Shown one piece after another: positions 27,301 to 41,850 of a stretch of DNA of 64,000 nucleotides. The stretch is taken from NCBI GenBank assembly GCA_019693395.1, contig JAAMXP010001835.1, forward strand, positions 1-64,000. Direction: 5' to 3'. The DNA is from Ettlia oleoabundans (lineage: Eukaryota > Chlorophyta > Chlorophyceae > Chlamydomonadales). Made by a program: the position numbers and the translations under genes. Each line of letters starts with the position of its first letter. Position 1 is the first letter of the stretch. Below the pieces are notes generated by a model. That model was not told the origin of the DNA. It saw only the letters and a list, made by a program, of their open reading frames with translations, and did no database searches.

Positions 27301-30300
27301 ATGCCGACCCCCAAGGCACGGATAGCACGCTTCCACATGGTGGCAGAAACGATGTTGGTGATGCTGCCATGCGCCTGAAGCACTGCCGACATCAGTTGTA
27401 ACGCAGCCAGCGCCACTTCTTTGCGCCCACCCGCCATGCTGGACTCCACGACCACCATCATTTCTTCCCATCCCGCTGCAAACAGCAGGCAGGGTTTGAA
27501 ACAGACACATGTTTGTGTGCACTTTTGATTGGCAGACCAGGCAAAGCCCGAGTTACGTTGCAACCAGAAACAAATCAAAGGCACCAACCACACACACCAG
27601 GGCAAGCACAGATGCAGACAGCAACTCCCCACTGGATATGGTCTGGCAACAACAGAAAGCTTGCCTGCCACACGCTCATTCTTGCCCACAATGGCAGGGA
27701 GATGCGCACGAAGGAGGCGTGCCATGCCGCTGAGAGCAATCACAACGGTTTCGTCCCATTGTTTCTGCTCCGAGTTGCGGGAATGGTGCATCATCACTCG
27801 AACTTCCTTCCCGCGAGACTGGCCCAGCAGCACAGATGCAGCCTGTGATTGTAATACACATAAAGTGCAAGGTAAGGAATACAAATATAATGCAAAGCAA
27901 GAACTACAAGTAAAGTGCAACGANNNNNNNNNNNNNNNNNNNNNNNNNNNNNCCCCCGGGCACCAATGTGATTTGGATCGGATCAGACATTAGGCACGGT
28001 GATTGCATACCTCATCTTTGCTTGCGGTGGCTGACATGAGGTAGGCATGGCGTAGGAGCGGAAACAGCATCTCCCAAAGACACTGTTCCCACAGTGCGCG
28101 TGACAGACGAGGACCCTGGTTCACCACTACGGCAAATAGCGTGCGCACACCACTGTTGCGAACCTCTGGGCGGGCATCCTGGCTGACACCCTGCACCAGG
28201 TGTGCATGGGATTTCAAGGCAGTGCAGCAAGTCACGGATCCATGACAGCATTTCCGGGACAACTGTGCAGTCACCATCATACCTGCAGGGCTAGGAAGAC
28301 CATTTGTAGCAGCTCCTCGATTTGGGCTGCAGACAAACTGGCAGCCAGGCGATTGCGCTTGCTGTTGGGACTGACTGCTTCCTCACTCTCGCTGTCTTCT
28401 GCCATGCACACGTCCTGTGGCAGTAATGCCACTGCCGCCTCAACCTCGGTATCTGACGCATCGTCTGCCAGAGCTGCCGTTGACGTTGCTACATCTAAAG
28501 CTGTGCTGCCATCCTCAGGGCAAGCACAATTTGTGGGCATCCCAGCAGATTTACCAAACAGGTCGGCAGCATTCCAGAGCAAGCTGATGGTAGTAAGGCT
28601 GACGTTTACGTCTGCTTGCTGACTGCTGTACAGCACAGCTACTTCCACACAGCGTTTCAGGCGGGCAAAGGGCATCGCCGCCATGTAGTCACCACACGTG
28701 AGCTGCACGCTCTGGAAGGCCAGGTCTATGGCCTCAGCCTCGCCTGTTGCAGGCACTGCTGCCAGAAGCCGGAAGACAGGTGTCCAACCATCGGTGAGCC
28801 TCTCGCCATGGCGCTACAAGCAGCCAAGCGCACGAGCAGGACGTCAACCACACGCATCAAACAACCACAAGCAGCGACGGCAGGGTCTGTTGCCAACAAA
28901 TCAAGGCAGGCAGCAGGGCTGGCATGATATTAGGCTGGATATTGATAAAGTTGGTAGAATGCAGTCAGGTCCGTCCACACATGCAGGCCGGATTGCATGG
29001 CTCTTACCTGCAACACACTAATTAGCACGCGCAGCACACCGGAGCGAACGTCTCGCTCAGTGTCGGCATTGTACAGCGCTTCTAGAGCCACCAGTAGCAT
29101 GTGCTCCACGCCCCCTGTGCTATCGCTAACAGACTGCTGCCCCTGCTCGTGTTCCGCTAACCCGCTGGCGGGCACAGCTGCGGAGAGCTGCAGGCTGCCT
29201 AATGCACCGGTGATGGCACGTCCTAACGCTTCAATAGCAGCCCCGCGCACTGGTGGCCTGGCATCGTTCATCACCTCCAGAACGTGGCTGCAAGTTAGGG
29301 CAATAAAGGTGCAGGCACATGTATGGCAGCAAAGGCGGCCGGGGCAGACAAAAAAAGCCAGCCCCGATACAAAAATGAACCCGTGTCCCAAGGTAAACAA
29401 CGGTGCATGCATCTGGTGTTGCCACAAATATGGCATAAAGCAATATTGTTGAGCAGTGCTGGAGCCAGCTAAGCAGTAAAGTAGTCAAGCCAGTACTGCA
29501 TCACCTAAGAAAGATAGCCCATAGATCGTAAATGCGGGAAATGTTGAACAGCAAGACTTCTACCATGCGATTGAGGGCGAATAACTTGGGGGTCTGCCCC
29601 ACCGCAGTGCTGGAACTAGGAATGTTGTGCATACTGACATCTCGCAGCCCGGCTAATAAGCTGACAACTGCTTCCCGGCTCATGTCGCGTGTGCACTCAA
29701 ACAGCTGAGACGCAGCTGCACCAAGGATGGCCAGGTCACTTGACATAACATGTTCGCCACTTTGCGCCGATACCTCCTGCATGGCAGGAAGCAATATCAC
29801 CAGCAGCAGAAGCTTCAAAACGATTTTACAAGGCAAAGCAGGAAACACAGTCATTACGAATACAAGAATCAGGCTTCAACACATTTACCTTCAACCCCGA
29901 CCGCCGTACTCCCCCCGCGCCCACCTGCATGCACCCCCATCACCTGAGTGGTGGTACGTGGTGAATTCAATATTTTGTCCAGCGTGTTCATTGTCTCCAA
30001 AACTAGAGACCAGGCGGGGCCCAGCACGTTGCTCAATCGATGCGCAATGTTGAACAGCGTACGCATGGATTGCACGTTTCGGGGTGCCAAAACCAACCCA
30101 GCTTCGGCTGCCTCGCCAGCAGCAGCCAAGCCACTCCGTGGGCTTGCCAGCTTGTCAGCAGCATGAGATTGCGAAGCTAATTTGCGTGGGCTGGTCTCTA
30201 GCTCCCCAGCTGTGGGCTCTGCCGGGCAGGCCAGGGCGAACTCGCATAAGCTGGCCAGAAAAGCGTCTCGAGGTTCCAGCAGAGGCAAGTTGCCGCAGGC

Positions 30301-32882
30301 CTGTGTGAACGTTTGGTAGCCCTGCATGCCACATGGCGCATGCAACAACGGTAAATGCCAGCCCCACGGAAGGAAAGGAGAATGCAGTAATGCTCCGTGC
30401 ATTACATCGCATAGAGTTCATAGAGCAAAGAGGCCACCTTGAGCAGCTGAAGCACGATCTCCTCGCGAGACGATCGCAGCAATAACTGGCTGACTGCTGC
30501 AAGCATGCCGCGCCACGTCCTTTCCACCATTGCTTTGACAACATCGATTTCGATGCGATCAACTGCAGGTTGAAAGGAAACAGGGAGTTGATGGAGGCGG
30601 GAAGCTGCATAAGCACTGAACCAGCACATAAGAAGTTGGTTGGCCTTTTCCAACAGGGAAGCTCATTACCTCATATCATGCCTCCAAGGCAACCTCTTTG
30701 CCTACCTGAGCCAACACCCTTGCTCAGCGCAGCTGGCACCACACCGCGTTGGTCTACTGCCAAGTCAGCGAGCTTTTCCACACTGACCATGTAGGACAGC
30801 AAAGAGTCAATTGCTAGCATGCTGAGGTATCCACGCTGTGCCTGCTGTGACGCTGACTCAAAATCTGTGTCCATGCCCCAATCCTTGCCTGCATACAGCC
30901 GGGAAGGACAGCTAGCTGCTGCTTGGAGGGCCAATAGCTGCAGACCATCTGTACAAAGCCACATAGGTTTTAGTAACACATTGAACACATGGCACCTGCT
31001 GTCCTGTCACTATACAATCCAGCTATGACGTCCAGGGGCGGGTCATCCTCTGGATCTTTGTTCAGTGACTTCAGTGTGGCATCCACCACATCCCCAGCGG
31101 CCAAACACAGCGCCTGTAGGGTTGCACAGAAGCATGCCCAGCACAGTTCACAGATTTCAACACTTGACAAAGCACTGCATGGAACCAGTATACACACCCA
31201 CATGCACAGGGGATCACACCCCAACATAACAATAAGCGTTACCTGCACCGCATCAAGCCGGCGCTCCGCTGACAGGTCATAGAATGCAAATAGGTGGTAG
31301 GTGAGTGGCGGATCGGAAAGCAGCTGGCGAACAAGCTGCATGAGTGCTATGCGTTGGTACATGGGGTACCGAGGGGCCAATCCTGCAGCAGACGGGACAT
31401 AGTGTGTGTGTTGCTGTAGACTGAGCCACAAATGAAGAGCCTGGTGCCCATCCCAAGCAGATCTGCAGACAAGCATATATGAGGGCATGATGCCAGCCTC
31501 TGAACACACCTGCCACGAGCGCCTGCACCAGGGTGCCGCTGCGGCTGTCCAGTAGCGGATAAAAGCTGCGGAGAAGTGTGCGCATCAGGCGCAGCAGCGC
31601 TTTGAAAGTTGCAAAATTGCTTGTGGCAAATGAAGCGCCCGCAGACCCAGCATCCAAGTGGTCCTGCAGCTGCGCCTGAATGAACTGCGTCATGCGCGTT
31701 GCCACCACAATTTGGAAGGGTGGCAACTGCCGGAAGACTGCAGGAGAGTTGGTCAGCACAAAGTCTAGAAGCTCCAGAACAAACGTGCGCGGCAGGGAGG
31801 GCGAGTTGAGCCAGACTGGCAGTGCGCCTGCAATTCAACCAAAGGTAAAGCTGCCTTGTAGTTTGCCACAGTCAAAGGGTATGGGCCTTGAAAAGCTGTC
31901 CTTCTCAAATTAAACGTTTTCCTTAGGGGTTCTCAGCCAGGTGTATGCGGTGGTTGCCAGTGCAGCATGGTGTACAGCCACAGCACCTGAATTTGCTGGG
32001 CAGGTACGTTGTTTATGCTCACAACTTACCAGAAGCCATGTTGCACAAGTCTTCGACGAGTTTCTGTGCCGCCGAGGCAGCGCCGCCTATGGTTAACAAT
32101 GACTGACCCTGATCAATCCCCTCAATAGCACCGCTTGTTGTCAGTTGCTGGTCTTGCAGCTCAACCTCAACATCTACATAGCTGAGCACCAGGGCCACTG
32201 CCTGACGCACAGTAGCCGCTGCAGTGGTGAGCACAGCATCTTTGTGGCCCTTCTTGTTGGTGAGTCGCAGGCAGACACCCAGCACCGCCCCAATCTGTGC
32301 CTCTGTGCGTGGCCGCAGCGACGACTGGAGGACTGTGAGAGCCGTCTGCAGCATCTTCAGCTGCACATTTTCATCCACGTTTTTGTCCACACGCGCCAGC
32401 ATTGCGATGACTGTTTCGCATGCCTCTGCGGGCAGCACATGGTTGGCGATAAGATTTTGTGTTATCGCCAGGGCGCGGCTCTTGAGTCGGTCGCTCTTGG
32501 TCTCTAGGCTGAGTTGTAAGGGCTTCAGCACCTCCTGCACATGATAGAAAGGGAAGGGTTGGCAGCTGAACGGCACGCATGCAATCCCGGAGCGAATGAC
32601 AGTTGCCTTTTGCAATGGCAAGAATCGAGAACACAGTGGAGATTCAGGTGGAATTGCTGCAGGGGTGTGGGAAGACGTGCCCACCTGATAGTGCGCTTTA
32701 ATCTGATCCAGCGCATCTGGGCTATCAGAAAAACTCCTGACCTTGAGAATCACGCGTTCTGCAGCATCTTTTACTGCCACCTGATCTGCCCCACTGGAGA
32801 AGAAGCCAGCCAGCCCCTCCTTGCTTCGGCTATCCACGGCAAGCTGGCGAAACTCATTTTCTAATATGCTGGGCAACGACAT
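24308..32882 (-). CDS. MON2: MON2-like Golgi/endosome trafficking protein
   Basis: MON2 is a large HEAT-repeat relative of the Sec7-type Arf exchange factors without the Sec7 domain. It acts at the trans-Golgi and endosomes. The start is the ATG at 32882 (MSLPSILENEFRQLAVDSRS). The DCB/HUS-like N-terminus follows: LKPLQLSLETKSDRLKSRAL, NVQLKMLQTALTVLQSSLRP, TTAAATVRQAVALVLSYVDV. The middle includes YPMYQRIALMQLVRQLLSDP, LGPAWSLVLETMNTLDKIL, and serine/alanine-rich linkers. Near the C-terminus are QKAALALLPKLAPTHLPQLY and YPEYIYSIVRLLRPEH, ending with SRVREMTKDILLLAGAELGL and a Ser/Ala-rich tail. More than twenty exons seem to be present. A 29-base assembly gap falls inside the gene, so one exon may be incomplete. 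Exon joins are not all worked out. Confidence 0.85.
27924..27952. other. Assembly gap (29 N)
   Basis: An unresolved run inside the MON2 gene, followed directly by CCCCCGGG. Confidence 0.99.
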
Positions 32883-33737
32883 GCTGTGCCTCAGAGTGTA
32901 AGGATGGAGGACCCGCCTCGAAAAGACTTGCTGTCCGCAACCGGGACGCCTGCCGCAAAAGTTTATTAAACTTGGCCACAGCGGCAGCAATGGCGGTGAC
33001 AAGGTTGGCCGGCTGCACAGCGTATTGCTGGCTTTAAGGCACAGTTTACCTCCGGTGCTTCAGTCAGTGCTATTGTTCCGCGCTCTCAGAACTGCAGGTG
33101 CTGTCACGCAGCTCTGGTCAACCAGCCCCAAGTGTTATGGCAAGAATTTGCACGGCATACGCCCAAAGTAAGTCCGTTGACGGTGTTCCGCCAATAGCGC
33201 GGTTGCCAGGCGGGTTCGAATCGCCGTGGATCGGGAAACGCCCTTACTACAAGCCCGCAAGGCAGGGGGTTCGTCAAACATGCAGGACTCGCACTCCCTG
33301 CGTATCCTGCCCTTCTGACTTAGCAGCAGGTTTTGGTTGCCGCTTGCAGTACACTTCGTGTGGTCGCGCCTGGGCAAGTTTGCTCCCAACATTCTCGCCT
33401 TTTTCTCGCGGTTCCCAACACTGCTGATCACACATCTACACTAGTTCTCATGCAACCAACAACCGTGGGCTTCAGGCTGGCCAACCACCTAGGCCTCTAT
33501 TTGCTTGGAACGGTCTAATACTTTCAAACGGTCACCGTGATCCCATCGGGCAGGTATCCTTGTGCTAAGAGCAGCAGGAAGACACTTGCGTTTGCAAACC
33601 CTGCTGGTCCTTTCCCTCAGCTCGGCCCGGGAATGCGAGCGCAGGGTGCAGAAGCACCCCAGCTCGCGCAACACGCTACGTTGAACCGTGGCACTTTACG
33701 CCTCTGACTCCGCCCGCCGCCTCCTGCAGACGGCAAC
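32883..33737. promoter_or_regulatory. Divergent spacer, MON2 / SCYL1
   Basis: The longest spacer here (855 bp), between two divergent start codons. GGGTTCGAATCGCC near 33212 resembles a tRNA T-loop, but no matching acceptor stem or D-arm was found. No open frame in it resembles a known protein. It probably holds two promoters and two 5' UTRs. Confidence 0.45.
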
Positions 33738-36700
33738 ATGTTCTCGCGCCTCACAGCCCTTGTAGGCGGCGGCAGCTCGCTACCTTTCGATTTGGGCGAA
33801 GAATATCCCAGCTCCTCGGCTTTTTGTGGCTGGAAGCACTTCCGTGGCACCAGCAAAGCGGATGGCTCTGCAGTGTCAGTCTTCCGCCTGGCCGCCACAA
33901 GCAAGGGCGACCAGCGGCTGGAGGCCGGAAGAAACGCAGCAAAACGTCTGCGCACGCTGCGGCACCCCAACATCCTAACGTTCAAGGAGCTGGTAGAGGT
34001 AGAGGAGCGCTCTGAGGCAGTCATCTACCTCGTCACTGAGCCAGTCACGCCCTTGGATGTCGTACTCAGCCAAACAATGGCAGCTGTGGATGACCTGAAT
34101 CAATATCTGACAGTGGGGTTGGGCGCGGTGGTTGGTGCATTGTCGTTCTTGACCAATGACTGCGGTTTGGTCCATGGAGCTGTCTGCATGTCAGCAGTGA
34201 TGGTGACCCAGACGCTGGATTGGAAGCTGCACGGCTTTGATGTGATGTCTGAGCACCAATTCGCCAGCCAGTCCGACTTGCCCCTCACGGCTGCAGCCTG
34301 GCTTGTGCCGCAGCAATACAAGCCTGGAGAGGTTGCCAAGGGTGATTGGCAGGTAATCGATGAGCAGCACAGTCCCACCATAAGCAAGTGGTGCAGGCAT
34401 TGCCCACTGTTGTCACTCCCACTCGAACATATGGCTTCAACTGCGCAGGCAGTCAAGGACGGGCCTGCCTGGGGGGTTGATGCCTGGGGCCTGGGCTGCC
34501 TCATGCAGGAGGTCTACAGTGGTAGCCCGCTATCTCGCACAGAGGATCTCCGAAACACCGGTGAGGAACGGGGAAAATTTGGGTAGTCGGGGTTGGGCAA
34601 ACAGCAACCTCTTCCCCCCACATAGTGCCCGGTGCATGGAAGCTATGACCTTATCGCCTTTCATGCCTGCTGTAGAGCGCATTCCCAAGGAACTGCTGCA
34701 ATACTATCAGCGTCTGCTGGCCTCACAGCCAGCACGGCGCTTGAACCCGCGGCAGCTGCTGGAGGCGGGGGTGCTGCGCAACAGGCTATCAGATGCCACC
34801 AGCTTCCTTGAAAACCTTGCAATCAAGGACGCCATGGAGAAGGTGGGATGCACGGCGCCTCCTCAGTTCCTGACTTTCCTCCGCCTTTGCCTGGCATTGC
34901 ACTGCTACTCGTGCTTGAACATTCCGCATTCAACCATCCGAAACAGCATGATTTGGCAGAACAAAATGGCTGCTCGTTCCTGTGACTTGCTTGCTGTCTG
35001 CAGGACCTATTTTTTAAGAAGCTGCCGAGCCTTTTACCATCCATTCCCACCCTTGTGGCCCAGCGCAAGTTGCTGCCCATGCTGGCCAATGCCATTGAGT
35101 TCGGGGGGGCGCCTCCGGTGAGTGGGCAAAACCCATTCGCAAACCCATTCGCCAGAGTTGACCTCAGTTCAATGCACATAGTTCTGTAGCCTCGATTGAC
35201 GCATCCACTGCTCAGGGCCCGCATACAGGTTGCATTGACGACGCTGCTAGAAATTGGCAAGACGCTCCCAGAGGAGGACTATTCCAAGCAGGTCTGTGCC
35301 TGCCGCAGATGTCGTGGCATGCTTGATGCACCATACAGTGTAGAATGCATCCCACTGTCACACCATCTGTCACACAGTCGGTCCGACAGAAGCTAATGTG
35401 CAGCTGGATTGGCGTGTGCAGGTGGTTCCTATCCTCACGAAACTGTTTGCTTCCAGCGATCGTGGCATTCGTCGTGGCCTGTTGGAGAACATTGCCACTT
35501 TTGGGCCTTCCCTTCAAAACAAAGTCGTAGAGGAGCAGGTGCAGTGCCGCCATCATCTTTATCGAGTCCCCACCATGGAGGCGGATCTGCTATCAATGGT
35601 TTTGTGCTGGGGGCCACAAGGCATGGATGCATGCATCTGGGTGATTTCTCGTGCCCCACGCTCAACTGAGAATGTGGCCGGTAAACCTTGTCAGAGATAG
35701 TGCAATTCCGAGAAAGTTTGGATTCCCGGTGTAAGTTGATGAAGCAGATCTCCGCCTTTCACTTGGGTCCAATGCGTGCAGATATACAATCAGGTGGCAT
35801 CTGGCTTCAGCGATGGCAATCCCTACCTGCGTGAGCTCACGCTGAAAGCCATGGCAGTGCTGGGACCAAAGCTGAGCCAGAAGACGCTGAATCAGTCACT
35901 GCTGAAGCACCTGGCCAAGCTTCAGGTGTTTGTCAGCAATCTTGCAGCAAATTTTGGGTAGAGCTTTATCATTGCCTTGCTGTGGCACCAGTGGTGTTCG
36001 AGATGATGTGTGCTGCTTTGCTTTGCAAGTGTTCCAGTGAGAAGAGCGGGGTGGCTACAGGCAGCTAGACATCCATCATCCCCATCTACATGCACATTCT
36101 GGCAGTGTCTTTTGTTGTAGGTGGACGAGGAGGCCTCCATTCGCGCAAACACCACAGTGTTGCTGGGCAACCTGGCAAGCCATTTGTCAGGTGTGTGGCT
36201 GTGTTGGCAGCTTGTGAGGTGCTGAGAAACCATGCATTTTGCTCAGCAACACTTGCTGAGAACATCCCAAGTCTGCATATGTCCCAAGCTGCACATGCCT
36301 TGCAGAAGCCACGTGCAAAAAGGTACTGCTGAATGCCTTCACCCGTGCGCTGAGAGATGGTTTCCCGCCGGCCCGTGTGGCTGGACTTAAGGCCATTGTG
36401 GCCACGGCCCAATACCACAGCCCTGAGGATGCTGCCACGCGTGTTCTTCCGGCCGTGGGGCCGCTCTGCATCGATGCTGTGCATGAGGTGCGCACCTCAG
36501 CGCTTGCTTGTGTGGAGCGATTCACCAAGGAACTGCAACAAAACCACAGGAAGCTAGAGCGCAAGGCGGCGGCGATGCAGGAGGGCGAGGCAGGAGCAGG
36601 CTCGGATGCAAATGCCCCCCCTGGCAGCAATGGGGGCAGCAGCCTCCTGAACAGCGTGGGCTGGGCAGTCAGCAACCTTGGGCTGGGTCGCAGCACTGCG

Positions 36701-37409
36701 ACAGATGCAGCAGCAGCAAAACCGACGTTACAATCGGCGAGCATGCAGCCTGCGGCAGCGGCATCTCTCCCTGCTGGCAGCCTCCCACCGGCGCCCGCAC
36801 CATCAGCATCTTTGAAGGCAGTTGGCACGCAAGCTGCACCTCCAGCCGCCAGTAGCGGTGGCTGGGAAGATATGGACGATGATGCTTTGGAGGACATGAT
36901 GGGAGCCGATGACCTGGAGGCTGGTAGGTGGTGTGCTGCTGCGGCGTGGCGAAGAACCACTCGTGTCATGCACCCACCTCAGGATGTTGGCCAATGCAAC
37001 TGCTGGTCAAGCACATTTCACCGTACCAATGTTTGCAGACGAACAAGCGGCGCGGCAGCGGCTATCAAAAATAGGGCTGCCCAGCAGCAAAGGCATGACA
37101 GCAAGCCGGCCTGCAGCTGCATTACACTCAGCGAAAGCAGCTGAAGCACCGAAGAGTGGTGGTGAAGGGCCGGGATGGGACAACACGGATGGCGGCGTGA
37201 CGGCTTTTGTTGCAGGACGTAGCAGAACAACCGCAGCTCGCCCTACAGCACAATCTGTTGCACTGTCTGCAGCACGGCGGCCGGTGGGTGCTCGGGCAGC
37301 GGGCAGCAGCCTCGCTGGTGGCAGCAGCAACCTGCGGAAGCCTAGTAGTGGTGGCGGGATGAAATTGGGGTCCAAGCTCAAGGAGGACAGTGATTTTTTG
37401 GAGTGGTAA
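33738..37409 (+). CDS. SCYL1: SCY1-like (SCYL1-type) pseudokinase
   Basis: SCYL1 proteins bind COPI coats and work in Golgi-to-ER traffic and tRNA handling. The N-terminal kinase-like fold starts MFSRLTALVGGGSSLPFDLG and continues GWKHFRGTSKADGSAVSVFR and LRHPNILTFKELVEVEER. It is catalytically dead by sequence: LVHGAVCMSAVMV replaces the HRD loop, LHGFDVMS replaces DFG, and the usual VAIK lysine is absent. After an exon ending WGLGCLMQEVYSGSPLSR come HEAT repeats: IPKELLQYYQRLLASQPARR, VVPILTKLFASSDRGIRRGL, PYLRELTLKAMAVLGPKLSQ and NAFTRALRDGFPPARVAGLK. The tail is Ala/Ser-rich with tryptophan-acidic patches (SGGWEDMDDDALEDMMG, GPGWDNTDGG) and ends SKLKEDSDFLEW. The RKLD-type COPI-binding end of animal SCYL1 is not present. 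Confidence 0.9.
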
Positions 37410-37808
37410 TCTGACAAGTTCATTTGTCAGCTCACCAGCGCAACATGGGACATGTATTGGTACACCAAGTCCATCAAAAGCCAGGGGCAAGCAGCCTCAA
37501 TCAGTCGAAATTCCCTACTTGATCCGGTGCAGGCACAAGCAGCGGATACACAGCATGGTTTGCTAGTCAGATAGTGTAAAGTTGCAGGACTGTGGTTACA
37601 GGGCGCAAAGAGGTGTACCAGCATTGCTGGCTTGGAGATGGGCGCATTGGGATGCCGCCCCAACAGCTGCAGCTGGATGCAAGTTGCTGGATGCTGCCGC
37701 CAGGCTGTCATGATGACAGAAGGATCAGCCTCGGCTCGGCCCTTCTTCCATGCGAAATTTATCCTGTGCGCTTCCATATAAAAAGCGGAGTACGCTTGGC
37801 GCAACGGC
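37410..37808 (+). promoter_or_regulatory. Tandem spacer with TATA box before DHQ synthase
   Basis: A 399 bp spacer between the SCYL1 stop and the DHQ synthase start. TATAAAAA at 37777-37784 is the clearest TATA box in the window. It lies only about 25 nt before the ATG, so a start site at the usual distance would leave almost no leader. Confidence 0.5.
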
Positions 37809-40300
<2,492 letters not shown>

Positions 40301-40348
40301 GTTGCCAGCGATTACATAGTCAAGATGGTTGGGCGGCTCATTCTTTAT

Positions 40349-40353
40349 TGTAA
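40349..40353 (+). terminator. Putative TGTAA polyadenylation signal of DHQ synthase
   Basis: TGTAA 49 nt after the DHQ synthase stop, at the position typical of chlorophyte polyadenylation signals. Confidence 0.55.
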
Positions 40354-40543
40354 CCATACATCCACTGCATGATTGCTTCAACCTCAACCTCAGAAGCTGA
40401 AACTTGTAACAATCTCAACAGCAAGTTGTTGCACAGTGAGCGCAAAGTAATAACCCAGGTGCTACAAAAATTTTCTAAGAAACAGTGAAGTAAATCAAGC
40501 CGGCGCACTCTGCGAGCAACAGGCAATCGTACAGTAGCTGTTG

Positions 40544-41850
40544 TCAGTCCCCCTTGACGCCGATAGCTACCTGCGGTACCTGCAACGTCAGCATAATGAA
40601 GAAAGCAAGGTGCTATTTTACGGGCTGAGTTCAGGTGGGGTGGGGGTGGGGTTTGGGGCAATAGGAGGACAAGACAAAGCATTGCAGCGCCACCTCTTTT
40701 AGACTTCCAGCACACAAGACCAACAAAGGGCCGCACGCACTCCCACAGTTCACCCAGGCTCACCTCATTCCCGGCATCATCATGCGTTGATGGGTTCTCT
40801 ACTAACACTGTTGTTGTTTTGTTCTGTTGCTGCTGCTGCGGTGGCTGTGCTGGCTGCGATGGCTGTTGCGGCCGTGCCGCCATGCTGCCACTGCTGCTGG
40901 GCGCCGATGTTGTCGGCACCTGTGTTACGCTGTTGCACACTGCACACCGAACAGACAACGCTCCCCAAGCGTATGCCAGGGTGACTGAGCAGCCGCTGCA
41001 GACAATGTGGCCAAGCTGGTTGGACTGCGATGCATCTGATGTGGTTCCACACACGCTGCAGAGAACTGCATTGGCTCCCCGTGGGTACATTAACACGACC
41101 TGCAAGGTGGTGCGATGGCGTGGGCAGCCACATCATGTCCAGTTTGCCTTGCACCAATGACAACCATAGCTGCATGCCTCAACTTCACAACATTGCCTGG
41201 CCAGAGAGCCGATGAAGCAGCCACAGCAAACTGCCTGCATGCCAGTGCACCTGGCCCTATCTGATATTCAATAGCCCCGCGNNNNNNNNNNNNNNNNNNN
41301 NNNNNNNNNNNNNNNNNNNNNNNNNNNNNNNNNNNNNAAAATACCTAAACAAAAGCATGACAACATATGCAACGACCAAAGCCAGGCCTATGGCTGCAGT
41401 TGTTGTTGTACCCACCCGACACTGTGCATTGCTGCAGCACAGCTGCGCCATGTCCGCTGCTGGGGGAGGAGGTGCGACACTGGTGATGGTGGAACATCTC
41501 GCACACCTGCGCAAGAAGTAGTGAGGACTGGTGGGTGGCGGGTGGGTGGGTGTGACAGAGCAGGGCTGATGTGGGTGCTAAAACAACACAGGACTCACCG
41601 AACATGCTGAGCAGGAGCAGCGTATACAAGGACCGACTGACATCCCGCACAGACCACTCTTTCTGCGGTAGACGGCAGGCGGGGAGGCGGCCGGTGTCAG
41701 CGGCAGCCAACAGGGCGCCAGATGGGTCTATGCTCCCTTATTCCATCACGCTACACAATTGAGCACGCCGACTAAGCATTCCTGTGCGGAGGCGGGCGCT
41801 CCAGAACCTGTCCGCAACACACCTGCCGGAGGCCCTTGTGCGGGCCGCAT
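40544..41850 (-). CDS. LSD1: LSD1-type (LESION SIMULATING DISEASE) zinc-finger protein
   Basis: Plant LSD1/LOL proteins bind metacaspases and bZIP factors and tune cell death and stress responses. I reconstruct five exons: 41850-41823 (tentative), 41662-41599, 41506-41416, 41099-40764 and 40570-40544. They are in phase and give 181 residues; Arabidopsis LSD1 has 184. Three C2C2 fingers appear. Finger 1, VVCAGCQSVLVYAAPAQHVR then CARC, has lost the YPxGA core. Finger 2, CSNAQCRVVLMYPRGANAVL then CSVC, has a CX4C first knuckle. Finger 3 is CSGCSVTLAYAWGALSVRC then AVC. A Pro/Gln-rich linker leads to TTTVLVENPSTHDDAGNE and VAIGVKGD, matching the LSD1 C-terminus. The assembly gap falls in intron 3, so the coding sequence is complete. 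Exon 1 (MRPAQGPPAE) rests only on phase and splice motifs. Confidence 0.88.
40637..40658 (+). repeat. G-quadruplex-type G-tract in LSD1-type intron 4
   Basis: G4-T-G5-T-G4-TTT-G4 on the plus strand, inside the last intron of the minus-strand gene, so it lies on the template strand. Confidence 0.7.
41282..41337. other. Assembly gap (56 N)
   Basis: An unresolved run that falls within intron 3 (about 41100-41415) of the LSD1-type gene. Confidence 0.99.

Noticed and set aside
33205..33240. tRNA-like T-loop GGGTTCGAATCGCC
   Set aside because: The flanking bases do not form the T-stem at the standard positions, and no D-arm, anticodon arm or acceptor stem could be aligned.
41257..41514. Apparent membrane helix read through from the LSD1-type exon 3 (AIGLALVVAYVVMLLF)
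   Set aside because: It begins after the GTGGGT donor that joins finger 2 correctly, so it is intron sequence read in frame.
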